Of a DNA stretch of 64,000 nucleotides, positions 62,535 to 64,000 are shown piece by piece; the first letter of the stretch is position 1; every line of letters starts with the position of its first letter. Location: NCBI RefSeq assembly GCF_015624425.1, contig NZ_CP049919.1, forward strand, positions 4,216,001 to 4,280,000. The letters run 5' to 3'. The notes below the pieces were generated by a model. It did not search any database. It saw nothing but the letters and a program-made list of their open reading frames with translations, and was not told where the DNA came from. A program made the position numbers and the translations under genes. Source of the stretch: Roseateles sp. DAIF2. Lineage in GTDB: Bacteria > Pseudomonadota > Gammaproteobacteria > Burkholderiales > Burkholderiaceae_C.

Positions 62535-64000
62535 ATGAACCGCAACAAGTTCAAGCTGGCCGCGCTGTCGCTGTCCCTGGGTCTGCTCGCCACCGCCGCC
62601 GTCCAGGCGGTCCCGCTGCGCTGGGCCGCGCAGAACGACATCCTGAGCATGGATCCGCATTCTCAGAACCATTCGACCACCCTGGCCGTGCTGATGCACG
62701 CCTATGAGGGCCTGACCCGCTACAACAACAAGTACGAGGTCGAGCCGGCGCTCGCCACCAAGTGGACCTTCATCAGCCCGACCCAGGTGCGCTTCGAACT
62801 GCGCCGCGGCGTCAAGTTCCACGACGGCACGCCCTTCACCGCCGACGACGTGGTGTTCTCCTTCGGCCGCATCAGGCAGCCGCAGGGCACGATGCAGACC
62901 TATGTCACCGGCATCAAGGAAATCAAGAAGATCGACGAGCACACCATCGATCTGATCCTGGAGGCGCCACACCCCATCTTGCTGCGAAATCTCATCGACT
63001 TCCGCATCATGAGCCGGGCCTGGGCGGAGAAGAACAAGACCACCAACACCCAGGACTACAAGGCCAAGGAGGACAACTACGCCTCGCGCAATGTGATGGG
63101 CACCGGCCCCTACAAGATCACCGGCTGGCAGCCCGACCAGAAGATTGCGATGCTGCAGAACGCCGACTGGTGGGACAAGGCCCGCGCCAGCAACATCACC
63201 GAGCTCAGCTACCTGCCGATCAAGTCCGACCCGACCCGCGTCGCCGCCCTGCTCTCGGGCGACGTCGACCTGCTGACCGACCTGCCGACCCAGGACGTCG
63301 CCAAGCTCAAGGCCGACCCGAAGCTGAAGGTCGTCGAGGGCCCCGAGGTGCGCACCATCTTCCTGGCGCTGGACCAGGGCAGCGAGGAGCTGAAGGGCTC
63401 CAACATCAAGGGCAAGAACCCCTTCAAGGACAAGCGCGTGCGCGAGGCGCTGAACCTGGCGGTGGACCGCGAGGCGATCAAGCGCACCATCATGCGCGGC
63501 CTGTCGATCCCGGCCGGCATCATGGTCGCACCGGGCGTCAACGGCAACACGCCGGACATCGACGTGGCGCTGAAGCCGGACGTCGACAAGGCCAAGAGGC
63601 TGATGAGCGAGGCCGGCTATCCCGACGGCTTCGAGATCCAGATGAACTGCCCGAACAACCGCTATGTCAACGACGAGGAGGTCTGCCAGGCGGTGGTCGC
63701 GATGTGGGCCCGCATCGGCGTCAAGGGCCGCCTGGTCGCCACCCCGATGGCGCAGCACAGCGTGACCTTCCAGAAGTTCGATACCTCGCTGTACATGCTG
63801 GGCTGGGGCGTGGCCACCTATGACGCACAGTACGCGCTGCAGTCGCTGGTGCGCACCAAGACCACCGGCGCGGACGGCAACTTCAACTTCTCCAAGGTCA
63901 GCGACGCGAAGATCGATCAGCTGGTCGATGCGATGAAGACCGAGACCGACATCCCCAAGCGCAACGCGATGATCCGCGAGGCCCTGCTGCGCACGCGCGA
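62535..64000 (+). CDS. ABC transporter substrate-binding protein, family 5, cut by window edge
   Basis: 488 codons are seen and the frame is still open at the right edge. A signal peptide (LAALSLSLGLLATAAVQA) leads into a DppA/OppA-like fold: LRWAAQNDILSMDPHSQNH, LRRGVKFHDGTPFTADDVVFSF, NVMGTGPYKI and DKRVREALNLAVDREAIKR are typical. It binds peptides, nickel or similar solutes for a permease that probably follows outside the window. GGAG lies 12 nt before the ATG, longer than usual. The 100-nt gap upstream holds nothing clear. Confidence 0.92.
   Translation, partial: MNRNKFKLAALSLSLGLLATAAVQAVPLRWAAQNDILSMDPHSQNHSTTLAVLMHAYEGLTRYNNKYEVEPALATKWTFISPTQVRFELRRGVKFHDGTPFTADDVVFSFGRIRQPQGTMQTYVTGIKEIKKIDEHTIDLILEAPHPILLRNLIDFRIMSRAWAEKNKTTNTQDYKAKEDNYASRNVMGTGPYKITGWQPDQKIAMLQNADWWDKARASNITELSYLPIKSDPTRVAALLSGDVDLLTDLPTQDVAKLKADPKLKVVEGPEVRTIFLALDQGSEELKGSNIKGKNPFKDKRVREALNLAVDREAIKRTIMRGLSIPAGIMVAPGVNGNTPDIDVALKPDVDKAKRLMSEAGYPDGFEIQMNCPNNRYVNDEEVCQAVVAMWARIGVKGRLVATPMAQHSVTFQKFDTSLYMLGWGVATYDAQYALQSLVRTKTTGADGNFNFSKVSDAKIDQLVDAMKTETDIPKRNAMIREALLRTR

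Overview
The window is a chromosomal stretch from a high-GC (clearly above 60 % by eye) Gram-negative betaproteobacterium of the order Burkholderiales. The lipid A/BAM block, the divergent ppsA-ppsR pair, the hisZ-containing hfq-hflX-hflK-hflC block and the pilW-rodZ-ispG-hisS run all fit that order; the Roseateles/Rubrivivax/Leptothrix neighbourhood is my guess, and the genus cannot be fixed by eye. No insertion sequence, prophage, integrase, CRISPR array or rRNA operon was seen. Almost every base is coding, genes overlap by 1-29 nt, and nearly all long antisense open frames are GC-driven shadows.

Left part (1-6.7 kb): a flavin reductase cut by the left edge, divergent from a FabR-like TetR repressor; PEP synthase (ppsA) divergent from its regulatory kinase/phosphatase (ppsR); then a compact three-gene minus-strand unit made of an 88-residue protein with one cysteine, a DUF692/MNIO iron oxidase and a partner protein. 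That unit is the best candidate in the window for a poorly described peptide-modification system.

6.7-21.8 kb: one long minus-strand run, in transcription order rpsB, tsf, pyrH, frr, uppS, cdsA, dxr, rseP, bamA, skp, lpxD, fabZ, lpxA, lpxB, rnhB, RNA methyltransferase. It couples translation factors with isoprenoid, phospholipid, lipid A and outer-membrane protein assembly. Terminator-like hairpins separate rpsB/tsf and tsf/pyrH.

21.9-28.6 kb: plus-strand amidase, D-amino-acid dehydrogenase and NAD(P)HX repair enzyme, then rnr on the minus strand and a tRNA-Leu(CAG) with visible promoter and terminator.

28.7-49.1 kb: a second long minus-strand housekeeping run. In transcription order it is rluD, scpB, an unusually extended RluB-type pseudouridine synthase, ndk, rlmN, pilW, rodZ, ispG, hisS, yfgM-like, bamB, der, hfq, hflX, hflK, hflC, a DUF2065 protein, hisZ, purA and a purine phosphoribosyltransferase.

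49.2-64 kb: bamD (+), a YoaA/DinG-type helicase with a small YdcH-like protein, a PP2C phosphatase facing a secreted helical protein, zapE, and the 2-oxoglutarate dehydrogenase set sucA-sucB-lpdA. A 450-nt intergenic region carries a striking LacI/PurR-like palindrome over a likely promoter of a 2-oxoglutarate/Fe(II) oxygenase. Then follow a small Cys-cluster protein and a peptide-type ABC substrate-binding protein cut by the right edge. bamA, bamB, bamD and skp all lie within this one window.
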